A DNA stretch of 64,000 nt. It comes from Glossina fuscipes. Taxonomy: Eukaryota > Arthropoda > Insecta > Diptera > Glossinidae. The notes beneath the pieces are model-generated. The model ran no database searches. It was not told where the DNA came from and saw only the letters and a program-made list of their open reading frames with translations. How positions within the stretch are numbered: the first letter of the stretch is position 1; the number at the start of each line of letters is the position of its first letter. Positions 37,406 to 49,233 of this stretch are shown in pieces. The stretch covers positions 10,975,651 to 11,039,650 of the forward strand of contig NW_023998415.1 of assembly GCF_014805625.2 (NCBI RefSeq), in the 5' to 3' direction. A program made the position numbers and the translations under genes.

Positions 37406-37548
37406 CTTTTAAATGCATACAGCTATGTAAACAGCATATATATTGTTGATATATATATTTGTAGGTACATATAGGAGAGTTTTCTAAAGTGTTTATTCTG
37501 AACTATTGTTATATTCGATATTTTAAGAAAAAATTCAAAATAAAAAAG

Positions 37549-37584
<36 letters not shown>

Positions 37585-38093
37585 TTTTCTGCAATAATAC
37601 AAGCAAACATAAGCATACATTTGAAAAGCTATTACAAAATTTTGGAGACATTCTGGTGTAAAGTAAATAAATCGAATTTGTAAAATGTCAGAAAAGTTGA
37701 AGAAAAACGTAAAATTTTTACAAATGCCATCAAATCAGCAAAAATTGTATATATAAAAAAAAAAAAAAAAACGATAAAGAGAAAAGAAAAACGAATGTTA
37801 CTACAAACCAAACAGTAGTAGTTGAAAAAGGTAAATAATTCGATTCATATATAGATGTACGCTTCCATAGACCGACTTCGTCAGACAAACAAACTCTAGA
37901 CAAATGTAATAAAACAAGTTATCGAAGCAAATCCTTTGAAAATGTTTTTTGTTATGGAAGAAAGAAAAAAACAAAAAAAAAAGAGGAAAAAGAAAACCAT
38001 ATAAAAATAAAAAAGATATATAAACGAAATCCAAAACAGACCCACATTGTAACTGACAATTGAAATCCATTGTTGGTTAGGTTTGCGTGAACA

Positions 38094-38135
<42 letters not shown>

Positions 38136-39126
38136 TAAATAATATATATATATATATATATTTGTGTGTGTATATATACATATATAAATAATATATATAT
38201 ATATATATATATATTTGTGTGTGTGTGTGTGTTGCAGTGTGTGTGTGTGTGTGTAAACAACAGAAACGTTATTTTTTTTTTTTTTTTGTTTTTCTTCATA
38301 CACAAAACGTTACAATCTCTACATTGAATCAACAGGATGTCGATGCTTAAAAAATTAATTCAACGCAATATCACAAAACAACATTTTTACACACACCTAA
38401 CGCTAACAATATAATAATAAAAAAAGAAAAAAAGAAACAAAAAAGAATCTATTTAAAAATAGAAAATGAGTTTTTTTTTTTCATTCTTTTAAATGTTAAG
38501 AATAATATTCCGATCAGACATGGCATTAGCTAACGCAAACAAGCCCATAGTATTGGGAGAAATTTCATAAGCAATCAAAGTATGATGTCATAGACAATAA
38601 ATTTCTTTTTTAGTTTACTCCAGTAATGTTGGTCGCAAAAAACATCTAAAGGTTAAAGAAATTGAACAGGGGGAGTTTAGTCATGATCGTTAGTCTGCAA
38701 AATTTAATTTTTTTCTTTAGTCCCTTATGGGTGATTGCCCTTTCCTTCTTTGAATCTAATCAAACATCGCTTGGAAGCTGACAAACATTCTCGCATATAG
38801 TATGCTATTGTCTTAGTTTAATTCCATCTCAAAACCTGCTTCGATTCCATTTAGATATATAACCAGTCTTGAAGACTTGAAGAAAAGCCGTTCCCTTAAT
38901 GCGTTGAGATCATTCATTTAAAAATGCAACTAATGTAAAGTTGTAAGTGGTCCGGGATGAAAGACCATATATTTATAAGAACATTGTTACACACTTTATC
39001 TCAGTTATTTTGTAAGCCAGTTCCTCCAGTTAATGACAATGATCTTGATTTGGTGAATGCGAAACGACCGTTGCATCACGTACTTATTACTGGCTAATTA
39101 TTGTAAGGCAAATAAATAAAGTTCAA
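33155..39126. other. long noncoding stretch
   Basis: Six kilobases with no supportable gene. It contains poly-T 33846-33858, a (GAAC)n tract 34192-34213, T-rich tracts 34442-34487 and 34535-34560, a (CAA/AAT) region 36828-36880, poly-T 37207-37230, (TA)n 37379-37406 and 37550-37582, and a compound array 38094-38255. A (GTCY)-like scrap, ACGTCTGTCCATCTG, sits near 36261. Confidence 0.5.
38094..38255. repeat. duplicated compound (TA)n/(TG)n array
   Basis: The block ACATATATAAATAATATATA followed by (TA)n and TTTGTGTGTG occurs twice in tandem (about 38129-38170 and 38178-38232). A longer (TG)n interrupted by TTGCAG follows. It is likely to be length-polymorphic. Confidence 0.8.
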
Positions 39127-39133
39127 GAAATTT

Positions 39134-39322
39134 AGTTATTATTGTTATTATTATTAATTTCGCCAGAGAAACAAATTTTAAGACAAAACTCTTAAATCAC
39201 TAGCATGCATCTAAGGCTATCTATCGGCTTTCATTAAAAACTTTACCGCACTTGAGTTTCGAGCCCATGACCATTGAGTTGCTAGTCGAGATGCCTCGCG
39301 TTCGGCCACTCAGGCGGATATT
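39134..39322 (-). mobile_element. tRNA-derived SINE, copy 3
   Basis: Minus-strand copy of the same SINE. The (TTA)n tail complement is at 39134-39155, the body has CCAGAGAAACAAATTTTAAG, the B box complement GAGCCC is mutated, and the head complement CACTCAGGCGGATA is near 39307-39320. It is flanked by the 7-bp direct repeat GAAATTT (39127-39133 and 39323-39329), a short but plausible target duplication. Confidence 0.87.
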
Positions 39323-39582
39323 GAAATTTCGTTAAATTCGATTTGTCCACCAATATATTTCCAGATCGAAAATACATGGAATACATTTTATAAGTAAAGA
39401 AGAAGAATTTGTTGGAAATTATCGATCCATTTTACCAAGTTAAGAGTAAAAGAAACGGACCAAGACGTGATTTTTAAACATCGTTCATCATTTCGCTGAA
39501 ATGAAGATGAACGATAGACAGATGAATAGAAGCATGGAAGGAGTGTGAAGTAATGATTCGAAATTATTCAACGAATGTGTTT

Positions 39583-39608
39583 ACCGGGTCGTCAGCAGTC
39601 GACCCGGT
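39583..39608. other. perfect 9-bp GC hairpin
   Basis: ACCGGGTCG, an 8-nt loop TCAGCAGT, then CGACCCGGT. All nine pairs are Watson-Crick. Confidence 0.9.
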
Positions 39609-40862
39609 GTCTTGTTGTGGATATAATTTACTTATTTATTTATTTATTTATTTTTCTAATACAATTTCTTTAGTTATTGTTGTTGTTAAGAAAGCAACAG
39701 CAATTGTGGCAATGAATGGTAAATCTTTAAGGATTATAGCAAAGGAAAAGGAAATCCTTAAAAAAAATCTGCTGCAAGCAGTAAAGATAAAAAGCAGACT
39801 ACATTCGCTCTTGCACTACACTATCCTTATATAAAAACGTATGGTTTACGTTTCTTTTGCACAAGTAATATATATAAAGATTGTGTGTATGCGAAAAGAT
39901 CGTATTTATGTGTTCGCGCATTTGTTTAAGGTGACATTTATGCAAATTCCAAATTGACGCCTTGATTCTGCAGATGTTTGTCTCTATAGACAAGCATGCA
40001 ACGCCATGATACAATAGAAGATGTACATGCATGGGGATGAAAATTAATTGATATTAATGTTGATACGTGTTTGTCTTTTTTATTTCTACAATTGATTTTT
40101 TTTTTTGTTTTGTTTTCTTTTTTTTTTTTTTTTTTAGATTGTGTTTTATTGTATTGGTATATGGCATTGTATAGATTTTCTCAGTTGGTTAAGAAGTTAG
40201 AAAGGGAGCGAGAAAGAATATCTATTTTCTCGTACGGAGATATTATAAAAGCTAATGATTTCAAGGGAAATAATTTCTTTTACTTCATTTACAATAAACT
40301 GCAATAAATACACTCTTAACAAAAACGAGTGAAGTGTATTTCTATAGATGTTCACTAAGTTAGAGACTAAAAAATAGTGTATTAAATTTTCCGGCACAAA
40401 CCTTTCAAATCTTTGTGAAAACATTTCAATGGAAAATTCTTTAAAAAAAGTTGAGATAATAATGATAGAAGAACAGCTCGTTACCCTACAATCTATAGCA
40501 ATGGCAGTTGCAATCAATATCGTTCTTAAGTAGGATTTTAAGTTTTTTGTTAATACGATTAAGCTACAATTGAAGCAATAGACGTTAAATATTAGTTGTA
40601 AGGATTCATGGCAAATTTCTAATCAAATCAATTTATATTTTGTATCTTACACATTGATCGAATTACGAACTTGCTGATCTTTTTCACACAACATTTCGCA
40701 ACATGTACATGTTATAAGGTGTTGTGCTATCTTGGGCAGTGTCAGTGAAAGCAATAATTCCCATCAAAAGATTTTAGATCAAAGAGAGCGAAGAAGAAGC
40801 AGAAGTTTTATAGTGCTGAGACTTCGAACTAAGGAAAAAAAATAATATATGTCTATAACTTT

Positions 40863-40881
40863 ACCCGCGTTTTTCGCGGGT
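40863..40881. other. 7-bp GC hairpin with T5 loop
   Basis: ACCCGCG-TTTTT-CGCGGGT. It lies about 70 bp before the mini-me-like element at 40935 and may belong to its terminal structure. That is inference. Confidence 0.85.
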
Positions 40882-40934
40882 GTTGATATTTTTCAAAACG
40901 GCTGGTAACAAGATTCAATCAGTTGTCCCTATTT

Positions 40935-41185
40935 AACGTAATACTCTACATGTATTCTTGGACTGCGTACAAGAATTTTCGACATTCCTGCTAAGTTTGA
41001 AGTCGACAGCTTCCCTTCTGCAGCCAGGAGAAGGAGTTTCCAACAGACATTACACAAATGGACAGACGGACAGATGGTTAAGCTTAAATCGCTTGAGAAT
41101 TCGATGATGATATATATATATATATATATATTTTGTGGCGTCTCTAAAGCTTCCTTCTGGGCGTGCGCAATCATTTCGACAAAAT
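40935..41185 (-). repeat. mini-me-like element with both microsatellite tracts
   Basis: The best copy of the dispersed repeat. An RGAC tract (GGACAGACGGACAGATGG, 41058-41075) is the complement of (GTCY)n. A core follows, TTAAGCTTAAATCGCTTGAG...GATGA (about 41076-41109), and then (TA)n (about 41110-41131). Next is TTTTGTGGCGTCTCTAAAGC with TTCCTTCTGGGCG, a phrase that also follows (TA)n in related fly repeats as I remember them. Core between GTCY and TA microsatellites is the defining layout of mini-me elements in Diptera. Confidence 0.6.
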
Positions 41186-41932
41186 GTATATAGCCTTTCA
41201 GCGATATGTATAAAAATTCGGATATGTTAATGCCTTGCTTTACACTTCTTAGTATCGTAATTAATATGAAGTTTAGAAATTTTTAATTATATTCTTAAAT
41301 TCATGCATTCAGCCTTTCATTGAATTGCTGTAACATAACATAACATGTTGCTATTGTTCAATTTGATGGCTCGTTAAAGGTATAACAGATTAGGAATATA
41401 TTAGATCCTCGGAATATATTAAATTCCCTTCTCATCAACGTATTCTCAATGCAGTTGAAAACATTTTGCTCGACAGTGTTGTAATTTGTAGTTGTACCTT
41501 TACACTATAAATACTGACTACGGATCATTTATTTTTATTGATAGTTTTATAAATATTTATATTCCCGTACCTGGACATGTGTACAGACGTAAGCGGAGAT
41601 TTTATAATTATTATTTTTTGTGTGTGTTTTTGGTCTCCGTTATAAAGAATAGAGCGAGCCTGTTTTCCCTTATTTTGGGACTTTTTTTTCTTATTTCATT
41701 GTTGGTTGTGTTGTTATTATTCTGTCAACATTTCGTTAAATTAGTTTTTTACCACCAACAACAGTTAAAATAGTAAATCAACAAACTTTATTGGTATTGC
41801 ATGCACTTAGTTGTGTCAAACGAACAATAAATGGTGCATGGAGAGTAGTCAGCATGAAGTGTAGTGTGGAGATTTGTACTTGGCTCTAGAACTATATATT
41901 TATATAGCACATGCATTGTGTATGTATCTACA

Positions 41933-41981
<49 letters not shown>

Positions 41982-42108
41982 GGGTGAATGGGTGGAGACA
42001 ACAATCACAACTTTGAAGTTAATAGTCTAGTACTTCGTTTCGTGTGCGCTTAGATCGAAATTTATACATAACTAAGCATATTCAAAATATTAAGTGAAGA
42101 TGAGTGAG

Positions 42109-42145
<37 letters not shown>

Positions 42146-45100
42146 TGCAGTCATTTGGGAATGTTTGCTCGTATACCTATGCAACTGAAACAGAATTCTT
42201 AAACATCGATTTGGTTTGACTTTGCTTCGTATTCGAATATTATAAAGACACTTAACAATTGAAATATTGTTGGAGTGTTTTCATATTTTCATAAAATCTA
42301 TAATCATAGGCATTATATAGCCTTCTCCTCTCTTCTTTTCACCACTATTTGAACTATCACTAAATTCATTGCAGCAGAGGCTTAATTTAAAATTATTTAA
42401 AAAAAAATAAAAATAACTCTCAAGGAATAAGAAAAAGAAAGAAAAAAATTATTTTCATTTGTGAAAAGAGGCGAGGAGTGAAATATTTTCGGTCAACTGC
42501 TGATAAATAATAGCTAAGGCGTGAAATACTTGAATGATTGCATTTCTTCTATTTTTTCTTTGATTTTCGTTCTTAGTGTTAAGCCCTAATACAGTTAAAA
42601 TCTATGTACGTACGTTTTGAAGGGAAACTGCTTTTGAATCGTTAGACGGTTGGTTGATTACATTGAAATTTCGTGTCAGTTTTAAATCATTGTCTTCCAT
42701 CATTCCTTGTGTGTTTGCAAGTTGTGGCAAGCAACGTTTTAAAGCGTTTGCGGTTTACAGAAATAAAAAAACGAAAAACCAGAATAAAGACAAAAATAAT
42801 GTACATTCCAACAAAAACAACAACAATCATCTATAGCAGGAAAAATATAAGAAAAACAAAAAACAAAAAAAAAAAAACACCTAAAACGTGATCTCAGAAA
42901 AATGATTTTCTTGCCATTTTTCATGTTTGAATTTTTTCAGGGATTTCATGGCCTCAAACATATTTTTATGTTGTTGTTGTTGTTGCTGTTGTTGTTGTTG
43001 CTGTTACTGTTGTGGTCTGTTAATGTTATTGTTATGGTGGAGGTTGAATAAAAATCTAACGTGTGCTGGGAAATAAGGTCACGTTGAAGTAAATGTTGTT
43101 GTGTTTTACCAGCCACAGACAAACAACAGCCCAACAGCGCCACAAGTTAAGCAGATTAGAATATATATATGTATATATAATTTAGAAGAAGACCGAACGT
43201 TAAACACCCGCTATTTATACTAAATTCAAATAAGTTTCATATCTGAACTCTTACTATCTGGAGGACGAAACGTGTTCCCATTCACCTGTCGAATACGTAA
43301 CACGAGCCTATCTTCATTTATAAATTGAAACCAATAACAATTCTTTTAATGCAACTATAATCAATTGTCAAAATAATTTTCTTGTGGCCTACGATCAACA
43401 ATTTTTTATTTATCATTTTTCTGTAATTTCTAAACCGATAGGATCACAATATCAAAGAATGGCCAAAGAAATAGCTAAGGACTCCCATAGAAAAGATGCA
43501 TTCTTCATTTCCTCAATACATATTTTTTAGTCACCTTTTAAGGGTTGGGAACATAAAGTAAAATATAATTTGTCGTAACGAAGATTTCATAAGAGCTTAA
43601 TATATATATATATATATAGATATATATAATAAAAAATTGGTACTTCTTGAGGACTGCTTTTAACTGGGTGGAATACAACGACTTAATAAGTCGAGCGTAT
43701 CGTAATTTGATGATAGTATGAACGGAATAAACTTAGGCTAGACAGTAAGCGAGTCTTGCAGCTTTCGTAACATTCATATCATCAATCGTTAGCAATCGAT
43801 TTTCAATAACAAAAACAACAGGATAAAGCAATAGCATAGCAATAGCAATAATAATGGCATTGCCTGGATTTGGATGTTTGGTAACAAAGCATAGCAAATG
43901 CTTTATGGTACTAAATTGTAAGTATGTCTGAACCGTGGCTAGGCTAAGGTAATGTTAATGATATAACTTTATGGTTTTTGGGCACCAATTCTCCTAACAC
44001 TATTTTGAAAATGAATTTCCACAATAACAACGCAACTACCACCACCGCCATAATCATCATCACTGCTATGTACCGTATCTATGTTTTTTTTTGTGGCCAT
44101 CTAAAGCATCATAATTCTTATGCATATTTTAGTATAGTGAAGAGTTAAAAACATGACAGCCAGTCGTGCCGCATGCATGCAATACTCACACCATCATCAT
44201 CATCACCAATCGCCCAATCTTGCATTAGACAATCGTAGTGCACACAAGCACGAAAACATAAAGCCAAACACATACTTGATCATCATCAACACTCATGCAC
44301 ACAAAGTCACATCATAGTCATCTTCATAGTCAGAAGTGGATAGTTAATACAGAGAATTCTTTTCAAGTCACACTTGCATTTGAGCGAAACCTTTCATTTA
44401 TGTCTCTTGCGTTGGGAGCGAATAAACATTTTTTCATTGTCTGTCAATTACGTAAACTTGTAAATGATATCTGTGGACATTTTTTCTTGATATTTTTGAA
44501 TTTTTAGTTTGGCTTTGTTTTTCCAGCTCTTTGCTTTTTTCATTCTTTGTAATAAAAAAAAAAAAAAATTAATCTATAGTGAGTTCTTAATAAATATTTT
44601 TAATTTTTAAATATTATTATGTAATTAAATTCTTTTATTCACTTAATTGTTTGCTTTTGCATATATTTTTAAATTTAAATTTCGTCTATATTTTCCTTCT
44701 TTCCTCTTCGCTGCGAACATTTCCCATTAGCAGAAATGCCAGCAAATTTCATCCGAGCCCTGTTTAATATTCAAACAAACGTTTGCTGTAAGCTATATTC
44801 GCACACACATACGTAGTGACTCATATTCGCACTCTTGGTCCTAAGACATAAGTAATTAATATTTCGCTCGGGTACACTTTTTTTTTTTTTTTTGTTTCGT
44901 TTTTTTTGATGTAATTGAAAAATGTGGCATAGAATTTAATTTTTTTTAATAATTGTGAGGGAAAAAAAAAATTTAATTATAATAAAATAAAATAATAATA
45001 ATAAAAAAAAAAACCCAAAAGAAAAAAAGAAATAATGAAATACAAAATTGTATTAGAATACGTCAACGATGTCTTATTATGTGACGATCAGCAATGGACG

Positions 45101-45511
45101 AGATGAGAAACTTTAAGTCCTTCACCATTTTGACAGCGAAAAATAAAGCAAATTGGCATCTGTTTACCTTGAATTTTCTAAACATACATACAACAAATAG
45201 TTGTTGATTCACTATCCGCTTTCCAATTTACCTACAAATCTCGTGGTCATAAAGTTTGCGGACCTAGTCAGAAAAGTACAGCCAAATATTGACATTTACT
45301 TTAATTTGTCTTAATTAGGTGACTGCCGGCATTTTTACACAGAACTTTTATATGCTTTAACCGTTTCAGTAAATCTGAAATCCCTATCTGATAAAACTTG
45401 AAAATATTTCGAGAAATATTTTTATTAAGTACAGTAACAAAGTATCGTAAGCGGATTAATCGTTTCAATCATTCATTCATATATGATTTGGAACAATTAA
45501 CCGAGAATATA
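41186..45511. other. noncoding, repeat-rich stretch
   Basis: (TA)n 41940-41978 and 42115-42141, (GTT)n 42971-43014, (TA)n 43601-43618, CAT/ATC-rich patches 44190-44210, poly-A near 44552-44567 and poly-T 44879-44893. No gene is supported. Confidence 0.5.
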
Positions 45512-46744
45512 TTAGTTTGGGGAAAAAGAAATCCATTATTTTTATATGAACTTCAGGACTTTATTCAACATGCTTCGGATTGTCCGATTTGGGTCAAATA
45601 TGCACCGTTTTGTTGTACGATTTGTTGCCATTTTAAAGTTAACTTCAAAATGCCTCTCTCATAGAAGTCCTGGTCTCTATTTGCAAAAAACTCTAGTAGT
45701 CGATTTTCACAATCCTCCCTAGATTCCAATTTTTTATCATTAAAGAAATTTTGCAACGAAAGAAAAAGATGATAATCGCTTGGTGCCCAGTCCGGACTAT
45801 ATGGCGGATGCATTAAAACTTCCCAACCAAGCTCCCGAAGTTTCTGGCGAGTCACTGCAGATGTGTGTGGCCTAGCGTTGTCCTGGTGGAACACGACACC
45901 TCTCCTGTTGGCCAATTCTGGCCGTTTCTGGTCAATCGCTATCTTCAAACGGTCCAGTTGTTGACAGTAGAGATCAGAATTTAGCGTTTGGCCATATGGA
46001 AGCAACTCATAATAAATAATCCCCTTCCAGTCACACCAAATGCATAGCAAAACCTTCCTGGCCGTTTGAGGTGCTTCACCGCTCTTTGACCACGATAGTT
46101 TTCGCACAGGGTTATCGTATGTGATCCATTTCTCATCTCCAGTCACCATCCGTTTAAGAAAGGCTTCGCAGATGGAAGTTCGATCCATCATGTTTTTTTC
46201 TGTTAACTGGTGTAGCACCCAAACATCGAGCTTCTTTTTGAATCCAGCTTATGAAAACTGTTTTATGGTCGATTTTTAGTTCCTGGGCGATGTTACGACT
46301 GCTAACATGCCGGTCAACTTCGATCATTTCTCCGATTTTATCGACATTTTCGACGACCGGCCTACCTGTGCGAGGTGCATCTTTAACATCAAAAATTCCT
46401 GAACGGAATCTACGAAACCAAAATTGCACATAATTGGCTGTTACAGTATCGGAACCATAAACACCATTCACACTTTTAGCCGCTTGCATGGCTTGCATTT
46501 TCGCCTTTGTCAAAGAAAAACTGTAAAATGTATCGAATTTTCTCTTTGTTCACTTCCATTTTTAACACGCTGTAGCTCACAACTGAATGCATCAAACAAA
46601 AAACAGCAAAAGAATTTTTTTTACTGCGAAAGGTACAGTATGTAAATGTACAGTATCGGAAATTGTTTGATCGATACTTTACGAGAAATCTATCAGTGCA
46701 GCCAAATACCGAAAAAATAATGGATTCCTTTTTCCTCAACCTAA
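45512..46744 (-). mobile_element. near full-length mariner (copy C)
   Basis: 1233 bp with about 32-bp terminal inverted repeats. The 5' end on the minus strand begins TTAGGTTGAGGAAAAAGG at 46744. The 3' end begins TTAGTTTGGGGAAAAAG at 45512. Both are flanked by the TA target duplication (45510-45511 and 46745-46746). The length, repeats and a single transposase gene are typical of mariner. It is a different lineage from the mariner in the inverted repeat and much better preserved, so probably a more recent insertion. Confidence 0.95.
45565..46559 (-). pseudogene. mariner transposase, D,D34D, inactivated by frameshifts
   Basis: Starts at ATG 46559 (MEVNKEKIRYILQFFFDKGENA). A frameshift then leads into KSVNGVYGSDTVTANYVQFW, WFRRFRSGIFDVKDAPRTGR (the helix-turn-helix linker with its GRP motif), and DRHVSSRNIAQELKIDHKTV. 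A second frameshift near 46200-46220 leads to HQLTEKNMMDRTSICEA, followed by a probable small deletion and FLKRMVTGDEKW (first Asp). KVLLCIWCDWKGIIYYELLP follows, then HQDNARPH (second Asp). Exactly 34 residues separate it from the third Asp in YSPDWAPSDYHLF. The usual SPDLAPSD Leu is Trp here. The C-terminus continues to WQQIVQQNGAYLTQ. About 330 codons compare with about 345 in active elements. It is not functional as written. Confidence 0.95.
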
Positions 46745-48858
46745 TAACTTTCTGGTTTTATATTTTTTCATTTTGCTTAACTTAAAAATTCCATATTTAA
46801 ATGTATTCCAACCAAGCAGGATAACGGATACGCAAACAAATATCGTTAAAAAAATGCTATGCCGCTTAAGAGTTTTCTTACTTCATGGAACCTCTGCCTA
46901 ACAAGCCTAACATAGACTTGGTCATTTATACAATTATTTGGGCTCTGTTGCGTCTATGCATAATCTCCTGTGCATTCGTGATGAGAAATGAGAAAATTTT
47001 TGTAAACAAAATTTAATAAATTTGAGAAAATATTGACCGAAATATTAACATTTAATGAAATTGTGTTGGTGTATGTGTCACATTATCGATCAAAGATAAT
47101 TTCACTTTCCTTAGCCGTGAGTGCTTTAGGAAAGAACAGAAAAATGCGTTCCTCCTTTACATTGGATATTTCTTTGTACGAATGTCCGACACACACGATG
47201 AACATGCTTTCGGAAATACAGAAGCAATATGCTTAGAAAAATGCATGTTTTGTTTTTTCTTTACATATTCATCAATGAAATTCAATTATGATATTGATGC
47301 GTGTTGATATATAGTTTCCTTAAACGTCAATTTAAAACTTAGCGTTGTCTTGAAGGATTTAAGATATGCGCGGATAGGAAAATAACTGCAAACGTTGTCT
47401 GTCTGTTTACGAAGTAATTCCAAAGTACTGAATAACGCACTTGCAAGGACTACATGAATAAAGCTGGACAAAATCGGCAGAAAACCGATAATAATGTCAC
47501 AGTCAGGCTAGATCGACTATTGCTGCTAGAATATTTATATAATGACTTTTTCAAAAAAAAAGAAAAATAGTCGTTATGTGGACGGTGGCTGAGAAAGTAG
47601 TCCGATATAATCTATTTTGAATAATGTTCACCGTTAGGTCAGACCACGTCAGTGATACCAAATTCCAAATCAAATTCCAAAAGTTAGAAAAAATTCGAAA
47701 AATGCTTCTGACTTAATCGGTATAATAAAAGTTGAATATATTTCAAGTCCTTCTGGGCGTTCTGTATATTCTATATATACTTAATAGGGTTTGTATCATA
47801 AGTAATGTACGATATAAAAATGATCAGAATTAGGAAATGAAGAGATGGAAATGTGTCGCAGTATAACTTTGATTACTTGTTTACATTCGTGATTTGATTC
47901 TTAAAGTTGAGAAAGTCGGTGTTTTTTAAATTCAAGCTACCCTGGCTAATAAATAAATACAACATAGTTGTAAAGAAGTGAATAAGGAAGAAAGTGGAGT
48001 AAGGTTGGTAAAATGCTATGGATAATGACTCTTTGATATTACACTTTATTCAATTAGCTTCACAGTGCGCGTCGTATACCCAGTACGAATACAGTATCAT
48101 GGAGAGTATTCGATTTGCTTAGAATAAAGAATTTCACTTTTTTTTTTTTTTTTTTTTTTTAGCAAACAAAAATCAAAAGTGCCCGACTTAAGTGAATATA
48201 ATACGAGATTTTTCGTTAATCTATTCACAAAGTAAATCAGTGAGCGTCTGTATTAAGTGATTTTTTTATGAAACCGCAATAAATAATGCTTGTCGTTGAA
48301 CGGAAATCTCACCTAGAATTGCTTAACCTAAAATATCGAAGACAGCAGGAAATTTTTAGCTCATTATTTGGGTGATTTCAAGTGTAACGCACAAACATAT
48401 ATATATATATATATACAAGCATGTATTGGCTTTATATAATTGTATTTGGCTTTTATTTTTCTTTTTCTTCTTTTAATTAAACTATTAATTAGCTTGAATT
48501 TGGTCAATGCTGCAAACGTTTGTGACATTTGCGTTATATGCATACAGTGATATATATATATATATATATATATATGTGAGTAGTGAGTCGTTCTACTACA
48601 GATATTACTATCAAAGTGTGAAATCTTTGGTGTATATTCAAGCATGACGTCATCTGCAACAGATTAAAAAAAAAAAGAAAAAAAGTAAAAAAAAAATAAA
48701 AAAAATACCAACAATAATATTATTTTATGCTTATTTGTTTAGATGTGTAAATTTGTTTACAAGTACAAGTATATTTGATGTGTATGTCTATGCAGATGAA
48801 TGCGCTGCGCTAACAATGAGGATTTAATAAAACAAGTTGATTAAGTGTTTATTATACG

Positions 48859-48859
<1 letters not shown>
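46745..48859. other. noncoding stretch
   Basis: No gene is supported. A tail of the dispersed repeat family (TCAAGTCCTTCTGGGCGTTC) lies near 47740-47760, poly-T at 48139-48160, and (TA)n at 48397-48415 and 48550-48574. Confidence 0.5.
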
Positions 48860-48900
<41 letters not shown>

Positions 48901-49046
48901 NNNNNNNNNNNNNNNNNNNNNNNNNNNNNNNNNNNNNNNNNNNNNNNNNNNNNNNNNNNNNNNNNNNNNNNNNNNNNNNNNNNNNNNNNNNNNNNNNNNN
49001 AAAGTAAAAAAAAAATAAAAAAAATACCAACAATAATATTATTTTA
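48860..49046. other. poly-A run, 100-N scaffold gap and duplicated contig end
   Basis: A 41-base poly-A (48860-48900) runs into exactly 100 N (48901-49000). The sequence after the gap (49001-49046) repeats about 46 bp found before it (48682-48728), including ACCAACAATAATATTATTTT. The assembly is unreliable here, and the open frame spanning the gap is not real. Confidence 0.9.
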
Positions 49047-49194
49047 TACAAATAAAAAAAGGAAAAGAAAAAGAAAAACAACTTCAAATAATAATTCTTT
49101 TCTCTACTGTTTGTTTCTGCAGTTACTGCTGCTGGTACCTGCTAAAGCAAAACAATTGCTACTGCAACTATGTAAGATTGCATGCATAGGAACT

Positions 49195-49233
<39 letters not shown>

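Larger units (their letters stand above)
39330..40934. other. noncoding stretch with two GC hairpins
   Basis: No gene is supported. A perfect 9-bp hairpin lies at 39583-39608 and a 7-bp hairpin at 40863-40881. (TTTA)n lies at 39629-39653 and poly-T at 40117-40135. Open frames at 39553-39834, 40071-40307 and 40197-40517 have no recognisable content. Confidence 0.45.

Noticed and set aside
46251..46433. 60-codon plus-strand frame
   Set aside because: Antisense shadow of the mariner transposase.
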